Positions 41,784 through 50,643 of a DNA stretch of 64,000 nt are shown in pieces; positions within the stretch are counted from its first letter, which is position 1; every line of letters starts with the position of its first letter. The notes below the pieces were generated by a model. It worked only from the letters and a program-made list of their open reading frames with translations. It ran no database searches and was not told the origin of the DNA. Source of the DNA: Bradyrhizobium sp. ISRA464 (GTDB taxonomy: Bacteria > Pseudomonadota > Alphaproteobacteria > Rhizobiales > Xanthobacteraceae); NCBI RefSeq assembly GCF_029910095.1, contig NZ_CP094526.1, positions 5,952,001-6,016,000 of the forward strand, in the 5' to 3' direction. Position numbers and translations under genes: made by a program.

Positions 41784-43229
41784 TCAGACGGCTGATGTAT
41801 CCGATTGGGCGAGACCGAATTTTGCGAGCTTCTTATAGAATGTGGCACGCGAGATGCGCAGCATCCTCGCGGCTTCCGAAATCTGCCCATTGGCGGCCTG
41901 AAGCGCGCACTCGAGCGTCCGCTTTTCGAACGCCGCTTCGGCCTGCGCGTAGGGGATCACGGTCCCCGCAGGAAGCGCCGGCGCGGCGACCCGCCCCTCG
42001 GCGCCGACGGGCAGGATGCGGGCGAAATCGTCGCCGGCGAGGCGGCCCGAGTCGCTTAGAATCAGCGCACGCTCCAGCACGTTGCGCAGCTCACGGACGT
42101 TTCCGGGCCAATCGTAGCAGGCGAGCGCGGCAAGGCCCGACGGCGTGATCTTCGCGTTGAGGTAATCGCCGGAACGGACGATGTCATCCAGCAGCCTTGC
42201 GCAGATTTCCGGGAGATCGCCGGCGCAATCGCGTAACGGCGGCAGCGCGATCGTGAGCACGTTGAGCCGGTAGAAAAGGTCGGCCCGGAACGTGCCCTCG
42301 CTGACGCGCTTCTGCAGCTCGACATTGGTCGCGGCGATGACGCGAACGTCGACTTTCGTCACCTTGTCGGAGCCAACCGGCTCGATTTCCCGCTCCTGCA
42401 AAACCCGCAGCAGCTTGGCCTGCAGGTGCAGTGGCATTTCGCCGATTTCATCCAGGAACAGTGTGCCACCGTCGGCGCTCCTGAACTTGCCGTCGCGACC
42501 TTTGCGGTCGGCGCCGGTATAGGCCCCCGGCACCGTCCCGAAGAACTCGGACTCGATCAGCGTATCCGGGATGGCGGCGACATTGACGCTGACGAAGGGT
42601 TTTTCTGCACGCGCGGAGGCGTTATGGATGGCCTGCGCCAGCAGCTCCTTGCCGGTTCCGGTTTCCCCGATCAGCAGGACCGTCACGCTTTGGCGTGCCG
42701 CCCGGCGGGCGAGCTCCTTGGCTCGCGCGATGCGCTCGGTCTTGCCGACATAGTCATCGAAGGTAAACCGCGCGCTGCGCGGCTGCGACAACTGCCGCTT
42801 CGCGAGCCTGAGGTCGCTTTCGAGTTGGCCCATCCGCGCGATCAGGGGCTTCAGGTTGTCGAGACGGTCTGACAGCACGAAGCCGATCGCGCCGATGACG
42901 TTCCTGTTCTCGTCCTCGATCGGCATGCGCGTGACCACGAGCTGCTCGCCGCCGAGCTCCATGATGTCCAGAAGGATCGGCTCGCCGGTTTCGGCCACGC
43001 GGCGCATCAGACTGTTGGGAATAATCTCCTCGATCGGGCGCCCGATCGCCTCGGAGACATGATCAAGGCGAAGCGAGTGAAGGTATTTTTCATTGACGTA
43101 AACCACGCGCCCGTCGCGATCGATCGCGATGGCGCCTTCGCAGAGATCCTCGAGGCGCTCAAACAGCGTTTCCATGGCGCGTGCGCGGATGGTCGCGGGA
43201 TCGCTGACGATGGGCTGGCGATCGGACAT
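41784..43229 (-). CDS. Sigma-54-dependent activator (PAS, AAA+, Fis HTH)
   Basis: 481 residues. An N-terminal PAS sensor (LCEGAIAIDRDGRVVYVNEK, about 30-135), a linker, an AAA+ domain with Walker A GETGTGKELLAQAI, the sigma-contact loop GAYTGA (usual form GAFTGA), Walker B-type GGTLFLDEIGEMP, and a C-terminal Fis helix-turn-helix (ISEAARMLRISRATFYKKL). No receiver domain, so the ligand is sensed by PAS. It probably drives the downstream MFS and CoA-transferase genes, perhaps in response to a short organic acid. Confidence 0.92.
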   Translation of the reverse strand: MSDRQPIVSDPATIRARAMETLFERLEDLCEGAIAIDRDGRVVYVNEKYLHSLRLDHVSEAIGRPIEEIIPNSLMRRVAETGEPILLDIMELGGEQLVVTRMPIEDENRNVIGAIGFVLSDRLDNLKPLIARMGQLESDLRLAKRQLSQPRSARFTFDDYVGKTERIARAKELARRAARQSVTVLLIGETGTGKELLAQAIHNASARAEKPFVSVNVAAIPDTLIESEFFGTVPGAYTGADRKGRDGKFRSADGGTLFLDEIGEMPLHLQAKLLRVLQEREIEPVGSDKVTKVDVRVIAATNVELQKRVSEGTFRADLFYRLNVLTIALPPLRDCAGDLPEICARLLDDIVRSGDYLNAKITPSGLAALACYDWPGNVRELRNVLERALILSDSGRLAGDDFARILPVGAEGRVAAPALPAGTVIPYAQAEAAFEKRTLECALQAANGQISEAARMLRISRATFYKKLAKFGLAQSDTSAV

Positions 43230-43810
43230 GGGGTTGCGAATGGCCCTTCAACAATTACCGAACGCGGATCGTGGCGAAATGACCCATGCGTCCCGTCCCG
43301 CGCTCCATTTGTCTCCGGAAGGGGCTGGAACTGCGAAGCTCACTGGTTCGCGCCAAACCTAGCAGGAGATTGCATGGTTTCACATCAACGCCGGACAAAA
43401 ATTCGAGGTCAGCGCCGCGGCGTATCTGCATCGTAGGCGGGATAATTATGTCGTAATTTCAATAATATAAGAGCTCGTTGTTTTATTCTGGATGGCGCGC
43501 CGGTTTCGCGAAATATCGCGGATCTCTTAACCACGCCGCACCGCGATCTTTTTGACATCGATGCGCGGCTCGGCGGCTGACGCAATTCGATCCGTGAACT
43601 CCGATTGCTACAATCTGGCGTACAAAATCGTAGCAGATCGTAGTTGGCGCACCAAATCGTGGCTGTGGTAGCGGGGTCCGCTACATCGCGAAACCCACCA
43701 TTTTAGAACCCGTCTTTTCCTACTGGAGGGCATCCTAGCTCCCAGCGTGCGGTGCTCGTCGAGGAGCGCACGCTTGGCATTTCCTTTCGAAATACTCCCG
43801 CGAAACTCGC
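43230..43810. other. Intergenic, AT-rich patch
   Basis: About 580 bases upstream of the activator gene. An AT-rich stretch near 43440-43490 (TTCAATAATATAAGAG) may hold its promoter. ATCGTAG-type words recur near 43627-43670. No gene is supported. Confidence 0.35.
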
Positions 43811-43978
43811 CTATCGTCCGAGCTCCGGAATCAGAACTCTTACGCTCTCGAATTCCTTCGCTCTGACATCAGGTAGCAGGACGATGACGAGTGCTGCGAT
43901 GAGGAAACCAGCACCGCACGGCCCGATCGAAACTGAAAGTCCAAACGAGGCGGCGAGACTCCCCAAAATGAATGGCGC
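43811..43978 (-). pseudogene. MFS transporter C-terminal remnant
   Basis: The minus-strand frame reads ILGSLAASFGLSVSIGPCGA, then GFLIAALVIVLLPDVRAKEF and stops at TAG 43811-43813. A last membrane helix followed by LP-D/E-x-R-x-K-E is the typical end of sugar-porter-type MFS proteins. Everything upstream is missing; it is cut at the start of the GroEL remnant. Confidence 0.5.
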
Positions 43979-43983
43979 AAAGG

Positions 43984-44095
43984 GGCTTCAATGCTGCGAC
44001 TGGCGAATATCAGGATCTGGTCAAGGCCGGCGTGATCGATCCCGCAAAGGTCGTCCGCACTGCGCTGCAGGATGGCGCCTCGATTGCTTCGCTTC
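43984..44095 (+). pseudogene. GroEL C-terminal fragment
   Basis: The frame reads [20 protein letters not shown], then [18 protein letters not shown], which is a strongly conserved GroEL segment near the C-terminus. It is cut off before the normal LITTEA continuation, where the next remnant begins. Only about 37 residues of some 545 remain, so it is a relic or recombination scar. Confidence 0.75.
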
Positions 44096-44111
44096 TGGAG
44101 GGCGTTGACGC

Positions 44112-44321
44112 ATGTCGGCCGCGACAATCGTTTCGATCAGGAATCTGAAGCTCGCACTGCCGCCGGGCTCCGACCGTCCCTACGCCGTCGACGACGTCTC
44201 CTTCGATCTTGTGCCTGGCAAGATTCTCTGCGTGGTCGGCGAGTCCGGCTCCGGCAAGTCGATGTGCGCGCACGCGCTGATGGGGCTGTTGCCGGACACC
44301 ATCATCCGCGAGTTATCGTGA
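44112..44321 (+). pseudogene. Oligopeptide-type ABC ATPase N-terminal fragment
   Basis: 69 codons: [20 protein letters not shown], then DVSFDLVPGKILCVVGESGS, then GKSMCAHALMGLLPD. This is the beginning of a DppD/OppD-type ATPase with Walker A GESGSGKS. The protein ends abruptly after Walker A, and the following 127 bases up to the IS3-family element are unrelated. It was truncated before or apart from that insertion. Confidence 0.75.
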
Positions 44322-44512
44322 TCCGCTGTGATTTATGGCCAGTTTCCGCGAATTGGATACATTAGGTCTAAGCCAGCTCAGACCGATGGCACTAGCTTGT
44401 TCACGATCGGTAGGCTGTGCGGATCAAGGCGTTTGAGTCTAGGACCGCTGACCTAGCCCCACGGGCTTAATCCAGTTTGAAGTTCGTTCTGGCCCACGAC
44501 AAGGACCAGAGC

Positions 44513-44779
44513 ATGAAGCGCAGCCGCTTTTCGGAAGAGCAGATCATCGGGATTTTGAAGGAGCACGAGGCCGGCGTTTCGGTCGCCGACCTGTGCCGCA
44601 AGCACGGTGTCAGCGACGCCAGCATCTACAAATGGAAGGCCAAGTTCGGCGGGATGGAGGTGTCGGAGGCCAAGCGGCTGAAGGCACTGGAGGATGAGAA
44701 CACGCGGCTGAAGCGGCTGCTGGCGGATGCCATGCTCGACAATGTCGCGCTGAAGGACTTGCTGGGAAAGAAATGGTGA
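44513..44779 (+). CDS. IS3-family transposase OrfA
   Basis: 88 residues from the ATG at 44513 ([20 protein letters not shown]). An N-terminal helix-turn-helix ([20 protein letters not shown]) binds the element ends and a leucine-zipper-like tail ([20 protein letters not shown]) follows. It overlaps OrfB by 7 bases in the -1 frame, so a fused OrfAB can be made by frameshift. Confidence 0.9.
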   Translation: MKRSRFSEEQIIGILKEHEAGVSVADLCRKHGVSDASIYKWKAKFGGMEVSEAKRLKALEDENTRLKRLLADAMLDNVALKDLLGKKW

Positions 44780-45702
44780 CGCCCGCGGCCAAGCGGAAAG
44801 CTGTCGCCCATCTCATGGATGCCCACGGGATGAGCGAACGGCGGGCGTGTAAAACCATCGGCAGCTGCCGCATGACGATGAGATACCGGACGATCCGGAC
44901 GGACGATGCCGGCCTGCGCCAACGCATGCGAGCGATCGCCCAAGAGCGTCGCCGTTTCGGCTACCGGCGCCTGCATGCTCTGCTCAAGCGGGAGGGCTAT
45001 GCAATCAACCACAAGAAGCTGTTCCGGCTCTACCGGGAAGAGAAGCTTGCGGTGCGTCGCCGTGGCGGCCGCAAGCGGGCGATCGGGACCCGGGCGCCGA
45101 TGACGGTGCCGCTGGCGCCGAACGACCGCTGGTCGCTCGACTTCGTCTCGGATCAACTGACCGACGGCCGCCGCTTCCGCATCCTGACCGTGGTCGATGA
45201 CTGCACCCGCGAGTGCCTGGCGCTGGTCGCCGACACCTCGCTCTCGGGCAGGCGGGTGGCGCGGGAACTGGACCGGCTGGTGATCGAGCGCGGCAAGCCG
45301 ACAATGGTGGTCAGCGACAACGGCAGCGAGTTGACCAGCAACGCCATCCTGACCTGGGCCGATCAGAGCCGCGTCGCATGGCATTACATCGCGCCGGGCA
45401 AGCCCATGCAGAACGCCTTCATCGAGAGCTTCAACGGCCGGCTGCGCGACGAATTGTTGAACGAGACGCTGTTCACGTCGCTGGCCCAGGCCCGCGTCGC
45501 ACTCGGATGTTGGCGGGCCGATTACAATAACACACGACCGCACTCGCAGCTCGGATGGAAGACCCCATCCGAGTTCGCCATCACCTACCATCCGCGCCGG
45601 GATCTGGCGCTGCGCTATGCCGAAGGCTCCGCGCCAGCTCCCGTCGCTCCCACCGCCCGACCGGGCAAATCCAACAGCCAGGGCGAGCTCAGGACTGGAT
45701 AA
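44773..45702 (+). CDS. IS3-family transposase OrfB (integrase core)
   Basis: 309 residues. A HTH_21-type N-terminus ([20 protein letters not shown]), then the retroviral-integrase-like core: [20 protein letters not shown] with the first aspartate, [14 protein letters not shown] with the second, and [20 protein letters not shown] with the glutamate. [18 protein letters not shown] is the usual end. The DDE triad is complete. Confidence 0.92.
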   Translation: MVTPAAKRKAVAHLMDAHGMSERRACKTIGSCRMTMRYRTIRTDDAGLRQRMRAIAQERRRFGYRRLHALLKREGYAINHKKLFRLYREEKLAVRRRGGRKRAIGTRAPMTVPLAPNDRWSLDFVSDQLTDGRRFRILTVVDDCTRECLALVADTSLSGRRVARELDRLVIERGKPTMVVSDNGSELTSNAILTWADQSRVAWHYIAPGKPMQNAFIESFNGRLRDELLNETLFTSLAQARVALGCWRADYNNTRPHSQLGWKTPSEFAITYHPRRDLALRYAEGSAPAPVAPTARPGKSNSQGELRTG

Positions 45703-45862
45703 AACTTGGGGGCAAGGTCACCGCGTTAGGGGCTGCCGTCAATCAAGCCTCCTGCCGCCGCACGTGACGTGCTTCGTCAGGCAGGTAGCTTGCCACAGCT
45801 ATCGCACGTCCGCTCGCGGCGAGTGCGGACGCGCCTCGTGAGGCCATAAGTACGCGGGTAGC

Positions 45863-46288
45863 TTATCGACCGTCGTTCCAAATGTCGGCGGCAAGCTTCC
45901 AGTCATTTCCGACCTTTTCCCAAATCACAACGTACTTCCCGGTCACGTCCTTTGGGTTCGGGCCCTTCGTCTTCAAACTGAAAGTCCCTATCTCGCGCGC
46001 CGCCGACGGACCGAGCGGCTTGACGTCAAGAGTCTCGAGCCTCGGGTCGCCAATTTCGTTCGCTGTGCCTTTCCACATCGCTCCAATGGCGGTGTTGCCA
46101 TGCACCATCGCGGAGCCAGGTGGAAATGCAGTCGCATCAACGGTGTAAAGCGACGCAATGCCGGCAAAATCCCCCTTATTGAAAAACTCAATCCATTTTG
46201 CATTCGCGGCCTCGATCTCGGCTTTCTGGGCGAACGCCGGCAGGCTCATTCCAACCACAACTGCAATCGACAATGCAATTCTGTGCAT
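45863..46288 (-). CDS. Exported SnoaL/DUF4440-type protein
   Basis: 141 residues from the ATG at 46288, which has GGAG seven bases upstream; an adjacent ATG three bases earlier is possible. A Sec signal (MHRIALSIAVVVGMSLPAFA) precedes an NTF2-like cone fold: NAKWIEFFNKGDFAGIASLY, TVDATAFPPGSAMVHG, and the ending GKYVVIWEKVGNDWKLAADI. Such periplasmic ketosteroid-isomerase-like proteins usually have no proven reaction. It stands alone after the IS3-family element. Confidence 0.8.
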   Translation of the reverse strand: MHRIALSIAVVVGMSLPAFAQKAEIEAANAKWIEFFNKGDFAGIASLYTVDATAFPPGSAMVHGNTAIGAMWKGTANEIGDPRLETLDVKPLGPSAAREIGTFSLKTKGPNPKDVTGKYVVIWEKVGNDWKLAADIWNDGR

Positions 46289-46356
46289 CATGCAACTCCA
46301 TTGGCTAGACAAGTTGATACCACATCGCAAATTGACGGGCCGATTGACACTGATCC

Positions 46357-48084
46357 CTACGTCGACGGCAACCCTGCCTCTGTTAAGGCCTGGTGAAAAA
46401 GCTGTTGTATCACCTTAGGCCGCACTGGCTGTATGGGCATCGACTTGATCGACAAACGGGGCAGCGCAGCCAACAAGCCGGCACACGCCATCGCTGCTTC
46501 ATTGGTCTTGCCAACGATCTGAAGGCTTGCCGTCAAAATCGCGTGCGCCACCCAATAATCAGGCTTTCTCTCGATAGAAGATCGCGCCCATCTTGCTGCT
46601 TCCGAATAATCCGCCAGCAAGAAATACGAAATGGACAGCACGGTGTACCGAAAGAAAATGCTGGGGTCTTTCGGATTTAGCCTTATCGCAAACTTAGTTG
46701 TCTCGATGCTTTCTTGCGCGCGGCCGCCGTAGGCGAGAGTTGTGCCTAACGTCCCATAACCGAGTGAAAAGTTCGGATTGATGTCGATCGAGCGTTGAAG
46801 GGCACCGATCGCCTCGTCAATCCGGTCGTTCAGGACACCAAATACAATTCCAAGACCCCAATAGACATGCTCATCGTTGACCGAGAGCTTCAGTGCGGTT
46901 CGAATTGACTGTTCCGCCTCAGATTTGAGCTCCTCCACGTTTGAGGCAAAGCCCATAAATATTATGTGGCTCGTTACTAGGGACAATAATTTGTCGCCCT
47001 CTGGGCTTCCCGGGAAATCGACGGTCATTTGCTTCGCAAGATCTCTCGCCTTCGCTAGGCTATCCCGATTAAGTCCGTAGAACTCTTTCCAAGCCTTCTT
47101 GCTCGCAGCCCAAATATCGAAGCCAGCCGACGATGTCCGATCTATCAGGCTGCCCTCCAAGAATATCAGCTCAGTCTGGAGCGTCGCGACGACCCGCTTC
47201 GTGATGTCGTCTTGCAAGTCGAAAATGTCGACCAAGTCACCGTCGTATCGCTCCGCCCAGATATGACCACCTGTCTCAACGTTTAATAACTGAGCATTAA
47301 TACGCACTCTCTGACCCGCGCGTCGAACGCTCCCTTCGAGGATGTATTTGACGCCTAGCTCGGTGCCGATCTTCTTTATGTCTACCGGCTTTCCCTTGTA
47401 CGTGAAGGTGGAGTTGCGTGCGATTACGAGCAGTCCCTTAAAACGAGAGAGCTCAGTGATGATGTCTTCCGTGATGCCGTCGGCAAAGAAATCTTGCTCG
47501 GGATCGCTGCTCATGTTGTTGAATGGCAGGACCGCGATCGATGGGGTCGCGTCCAAGGCGGGGAGCGCTTGGCTTGGGTTTTGCATCCCTATCCCAACCG
47601 AATATGCTCGGATGGGCTTGCCAATGTTTTTCAGCTTCAACTCACCGCGGTCCTCAAACCGAACATCGATTTTGCGGACTACCTCGGAATAGAGCTTCTC
47701 CGATACCAGGATCGCTCCTGGCTCACACAGCCCCTCTAGGCGAGCAGCAATGTTTACTCCTTCACCGTAGACGTCACCGTCGGCCTGTATGATTACGTCG
47801 CCCAGATTGAGGCCTATCCGAAGCTGCAGGGGTAGAACGAGTTGGGAAACCTGTTCTTGGATTGTGATTGCGCTGCGGAGTGCCGCCATCGGACTAGCAA
47901 ATTCAGCAAGAAAGCCATCTCCGGTCGTCTTAATGAGCCGCCCGTGCTCCTCTTGGAGACAGGGCTCAATAACTTCCGTCCGAAGTTCAGTAACGCGCGC
48001 AACGGTGCCTTCTTCGTCCGCCTCCATGAGGGCGGAGAAGCCAACAATGTCAGCTGCTAGAATGACTGCGAGGCGTCTCAGCAT
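46357..48084 (-). CDS. Class III cyclase with TolB-like and TPR domains, second copy
   Basis: 575 residues with the same layout as the gene at 8202-9971. The cyclase domain has RRLAVILAADIVGFSALMEA and IKTTGDGFLAEF with the metal aspartates, and LRIGLNLGDVII. The TolB-like part has SIAVLPFNNMSSDPEQDFFA and YILEGSVRRAGQRVRINAQL. TPR helices follow. Similarity to the first copy is family-level, so it is not a recent duplication. Its codon use is less GC-biased than that of neighbouring genes, which may point to a separate acquisition. Confidence 0.9.
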   Translation of the reverse strand: MLRRLAVILAADIVGFSALMEADEEGTVARVTELRTEVIEPCLQEEHGRLIKTTGDGFLAEFASPMAALRSAITIQEQVSQLVLPLQLRIGLNLGDVIIQADGDVYGEGVNIAARLEGLCEPGAILVSEKLYSEVVRKIDVRFEDRGELKLKNIGKPIRAYSVGIGMQNPSQALPALDATPSIAVLPFNNMSSDPEQDFFADGITEDIITELSRFKGLLVIARNSTFTYKGKPVDIKKIGTELGVKYILEGSVRRAGQRVRINAQLLNVETGGHIWAERYDGDLVDIFDLQDDITKRVVATLQTELIFLEGSLIDRTSSAGFDIWAASKKAWKEFYGLNRDSLAKARDLAKQMTVDFPGSPEGDKLLSLVTSHIIFMGFASNVEELKSEAEQSIRTALKLSVNDEHVYWGLGIVFGVLNDRIDEAIGALQRSIDINPNFSLGYGTLGTTLAYGGRAQESIETTKFAIRLNPKDPSIFFRYTVLSISYFLLADYSEAARWARSSIERKPDYWVAHAILTASLQIVGKTNEAAMACAGLLAALPRLSIKSMPIQPVRPKVIQQLFHQALTEAGLPST

Positions 48085-48599
48085 CTAGACACCGCATGCA
48101 TGAAACAATTGATCAAATGTATGGGCTTAATCATACCCACTCATTCTAGGTTGTAAATCGACTGTTCTCGCTGTTCGGACACTATTCCTGGTCGACCCAA
48201 GCCTCAGCTTAGATTGCTCCGCAGATGACAACTTCGATTCTCCGACAATGGCCGCCCGAGCCCATTTTTTCCCGGTAATGTCGGCTTGAGGGCCTATAGC
48301 TGACGGTTCTTTGACCCTATCGGAATATCGGCTGTTCGGGATAGATCGGACGTCGCGTCGCCGGTCGCCCTTGCATGATCTCCGACGTCGCCCTCTTGGT
48401 AACCCCCGGCCATGCGGGTAGCGGATCTTCATTGCAGCGGAAAGCGTCTCGCTCTCTGCGTGGGCCGGAACAGTCGATTGCATTTTTCGTCTGACAGCAA
48501 GGCACTAGCCTCGGGACTCCGGCCATCCGTAGACGGTGACGCACGCGCTCGCGCTCGGCGAGGTAACCTGGATGATCACTTTGCGCGCCGTCGCAGCGC
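48085..48599. other. Intergenic, IS-derived or unrecognised
   Basis: About 500 bases upstream of the IS66 relic. Minus-strand frames give no family. The last part, from about 48530, may already be decayed IS66 sequence, but the frame is broken and similarity is faint. Confidence 0.35.
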
Positions 48600-48952
48600 G
48601 ACGAGGGGTAAAGCTTCCTCGACGACGGGCGCCTTTGCATGTCGAACAATGCCGCCGAACGCGAGCTGCGGGCTGTCGCTATGGGAAGAAGAAACTGGAC
48701 CTTCGCCGGCTCCGATGAAAGCGGCCGGCGTGCGGCTGCAATCTACACCCTTATTGCCAGCGCCAAGCTCAACGACATTGATCCGCAGGCTTGGCTCGCC
48801 GACGTCCTGGCCCGCCTAGCGGATCATCCCGCCAAGCGCATTCACGAACTGCTGCCCTGGAATTGGCAGCCTCAGAGCGTTGCTCACGCCGCCTGAGCCA
48901 ATCAGCCATTCGCGCCAAACGGCTTAACCAGGGGTCTTCACCGGATGCTTAC
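48600..48952 (+). pseudogene. IS66-family transposase 3' relic with right end
   Basis: The frame gives FLDDGRLCMSNNAAERELRA, then VAMGRRNWTFAGSDESGRRA, AIYTLIASAKLNDIDPQAWL and RIHELLPWNW, the standard C-terminus of IS66 TnpC including the last catalytic glutamate (N-N-A-E-R). The right inverted repeat TTCACCGGATGCTTAC is at 48937-48952. The other two IS66 genes and most of tnpC are missing. Confidence 0.8.
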
Positions 48953-48996
48953 AGCCAAACGACTGGCGGCCAGCAATTTTTGGCGTGTACAATCGT

Positions 48997-49059
48997 ATGC
49001 CAAAGGGATCAAAGCTCCGGCTTTCCGAAGTCCTTAAGCTGTTCGAGTTGATGCGATGA
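48997..49059 (+). pseudogene. 3' fragment of a small-protein paralogue
   Basis: 20 codons, MPKGSKLRLSEVLKLFELMR and stop, resemble the end of the intact 71-residue protein at 50428-50643 (MPAGSKLRLSEVKELFDQLR). The 5' part is gone at the IS66 right end, 45 bases upstream. It is therefore a second copy cut by that element. Confidence 0.6.
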
Positions 49060-49093
49060 TCGGAACGCCTGGGCGCAATCTGAAGAGAGACCA

Positions 49094-49240
49094 ATGACAG
49101 TCTTCGTCTATGTCAACACCAGCAAGCAGGTTGGCGACAAGGATCATCTCAAGGTCTTCGCCAACGAGGATGCCGCGGAAAAATGGTTCGAGGAGAACGA
49201 CCCAGAAGGCGTAGCGTTCGAGTACGAGGTTCTCGAGTGA
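49094..49240 (+). CDS. 48-residue conserved-type small protein
   Basis: MTVFVYVNTSKQVGDKDHLK, then VFANEDAAEKWFEENDPEGV and AFEYEVLE. It is acidic, has a short beta start and one amphipathic helix, and has an AGAGAG site upstream. A near copy with a damaged start lies at 49857-50016, and conservation between the two over about 45 residues supports real coding. Function unknown. Confidence 0.7.
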   Translation: MTVFVYVNTSKQVGDKDHLKVFANEDAAEKWFEENDPEGVAFEYEVLE

Positions 49241-49248
49241 GTCTTAGA

Positions 49249-49347
49249 TCAACGCCTGCTCGTGATCTGATCGCTAAAGAGATACCCGGTTAGGCCGAAC
49301 AGAGATGCACCCGCTATGATGAAAAGGACGACCTGCACCACAATCAT
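49249..49347 (-). CDS. 32-residue single-helix membrane protein
   Basis: MIVVQVVLFIIAGASLFGLT, then GYLFSDQITSRR. One membrane helix and a positive C-terminal tail, with AGGGGG upstream of the ATG at 49347. It points towards and ends 8 bases from the 48-residue gene. Very small, so the call rests on the helix, ribosome site and clean stop. Confidence 0.45.
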   Translation of the reverse strand: MIVVQVVLFIIAGASLFGLTGYLFSDQITSRR

Positions 49348-49489
49348 GTTGAGCCCCCTAAACCTATAAGGCTCTCTAACATCGTGACTGCAGCTGCGTA
49401 AATCCCGTCAATCTACGGGTGGCGAAGCCCCATCTCCGGCTCATAAAAGTCGCGCGCCAAACGCGCAGCGGCGCCGCCCGCGTCCCCCG

Positions 49490-49775
49490 TAGAACCACGG
49501 CGACCTGATCGGCGCCGCCTACCGCGCCCAGGCGGATGCGCTTGAGATCGAGGCCGGCGCCAAGCGTCGCCTCGCCGATGAATACGACGCAGCGCAGGAG
49601 CGTGGCCAAGTAGCGACCGTAGGCAAACGTCCCCAACCGGAACGTTTGCAGGAAGCGCCCGTCAGCCGCCGACATTCGGTCTTTCTCTCCCAGGGGGCAC
49701 TCGCCCCATGTCGCACGCGTGCGGCACCTGAACGACAAGAAGGAGCCGGACCATTGAAGAGAGGTCTAGCGTAGC
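49490..49775 (+). pseudogene. Phage-type protein fragment
   Basis: An open frame without a start codon reads GDLIGAAYRAQADALEIEAG, then AKRRLADEYDAAQERGQVAT and VGKRP. Helical text of this kind (LADEYDAAQERGEV) occurs in phage- and ParB-associated proteins of rhizobia. The N-terminus is missing, and after APVS the neighbouring frame fits better. A relic of a mobile module, similar in origin to the ParB-like fragment at 2972-3478. Confidence 0.35.
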
Positions 49776-49856
49776 GGCCTCGGCATCAATCCTCTTCGAT
49801 ACTGGGGCCGCTGCTATTCGACAATTTGATTGCCAGCCTTCGAATGGAGTCTCGCA

Positions 49857-50016
49857 ATGACAGCAGTTTGGAATCTACGTGAATACAAGCAAGCAAGTTG
49901 GCGATGCCGATCATCTCAAGGTCTTTGCCTCCCTTGAGGCCTCGGAGCATTGGCTCGAGGAGCATGATCCTGAAGGTGTCGCGTTCGAATATCCCGTGAT
50001 TGTCAGAGCGACTTAA
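49857..50016 (+). pseudogene. Paralogue of the 48-residue protein, damaged start
   Basis: The frame ending at 50016 reads FGIYVNTSKQVGDADHLKVF, then ASLEASEHWLEEHDPEGVAF and EYPVIVRAT. The ATG at 49857 (MTA) is out of frame with it, as two bases seem lost before TTTGG. An in-frame GTG at 49879 could still start a shorter form. The protein is about 60 percent identical by eye to the intact copy at 49094-49240. Confidence 0.6.
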
Positions 50017-50182
50017 GCGGTGGGGGCGTGCGACTGCGCAACATTCTCGATCCTAGGTCCGGCGGGTGGCATGAACCGTGCTGTAGATTTCCTGCGGGGG
50101 ATTTCAGTGCCCCAGTTCAGGAATATACGCCGCCGAGCGGTGTCATTTTGAGACCGCCGGCCCGACAATTCGGGAGGTATCG

Positions 50183-50389
50183 TTGAACGACTCAGCACCT
50201 CTGCAGGCTAGGTTCCTTGTACGGCAAGGAACCACTGGCTGGATGGTTTATGATCGAGAACGCAAGGGGCCGGCGCTGCTGAAGAACGGCGACTTTGCTG
50301 AGAAGCTGACGAGAGAAAAGGCCGAATACGTAAAGCAGTGGCTGACGGACCAGCCCCACCTGAGCGAAGGCCGGCGCCAAGGGCGCTGA
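50183..50389 (+). CDS. 68-residue small protein
   Basis: Begins with TTG at 50183 behind a strong GGGAGGT site. NDSAPLQARFLVRQGTTGWM, then VYDRERKGPALLKNGDFAEK and LTREKAEYVKQWLT. The first half looks like a small beta-hairpin module and the end an alpha helix. I recall many paralogues of this pattern (FVVRQGTSGWMVYDRERKGPA) in Bradyrhizobium, unverified. Function unknown. Confidence 0.65.
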   Translation: MNDSAPLQARFLVRQGTTGWMVYDRERKGPALLKNGDFAEKLTREKAEYVKQWLTDQPHLSEGRRQGR

Positions 50390-50427
50390 CGGATTAGCAA
50401 GTCCGGCCCCGGATACCTATCTTCGGG

Positions 50428-50643
50428 GTGTCGATTACCCGAAAGCCGATCGAGATCCCTCCGGAAGTCGCGCGCCAGTTTGTCGCCGACATGGAGGCTT
50501 ATCACGCGGAGCGCGACCTCTTGCGCCGTGACGAGATCGCCGGGCGCACGCGACACACGCTCCTCGGGCACATGCCTGCCGGCTCAAAGCTCCGGCTCAG
50601 CGAGGTCAAGGAACTCTTCGACCAGTTGAGGTCGCTGGCATGA
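50428..50643 (+). CDS. 71-residue small helical protein
   Basis: Starts with GTG at 50428. SITRKPIEIPPEVARQFVAD, then MEAYHAERDLLRRDEIAGRT and MPAGSKLRLSEVKELFDQLR. It is helical and amphipathic. The next gene overlaps its stop by ATGA, so the two are coupled. A truncated paralogue of its C-terminus remains at 48997-49059. No known function. Confidence 0.65.
   Translation: MSITRKPIEIPPEVARQFVADMEAYHAERDLLRRDEIAGRTRHTLLGHMPAGSKLRLSEVKELFDQLRSLA

Larger units (their letters stand above)
44449..45720 (+). mobile_element. IS3-family insertion sequence (IS407 group), complete
   Basis: 1,272 bp. The left end TGACCTAGCCCC and the right end, inverse TGACCTTGCCCC, agree at 11 of 12 bases, followed by further partial match up to ATCCAG. 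CCGC stands immediately outside both ends (44445-44448 and 45721-45724) as a 4-bp target duplication, as expected for the IS407 group. Both transposase frames are intact. Confidence 0.88.

Noticed and set aside
49376..49738. A 120-codon minus-strand frame
   Set aside because: The opposite strand reads as a recognisable phage-type helical fragment, so this is its shadow.
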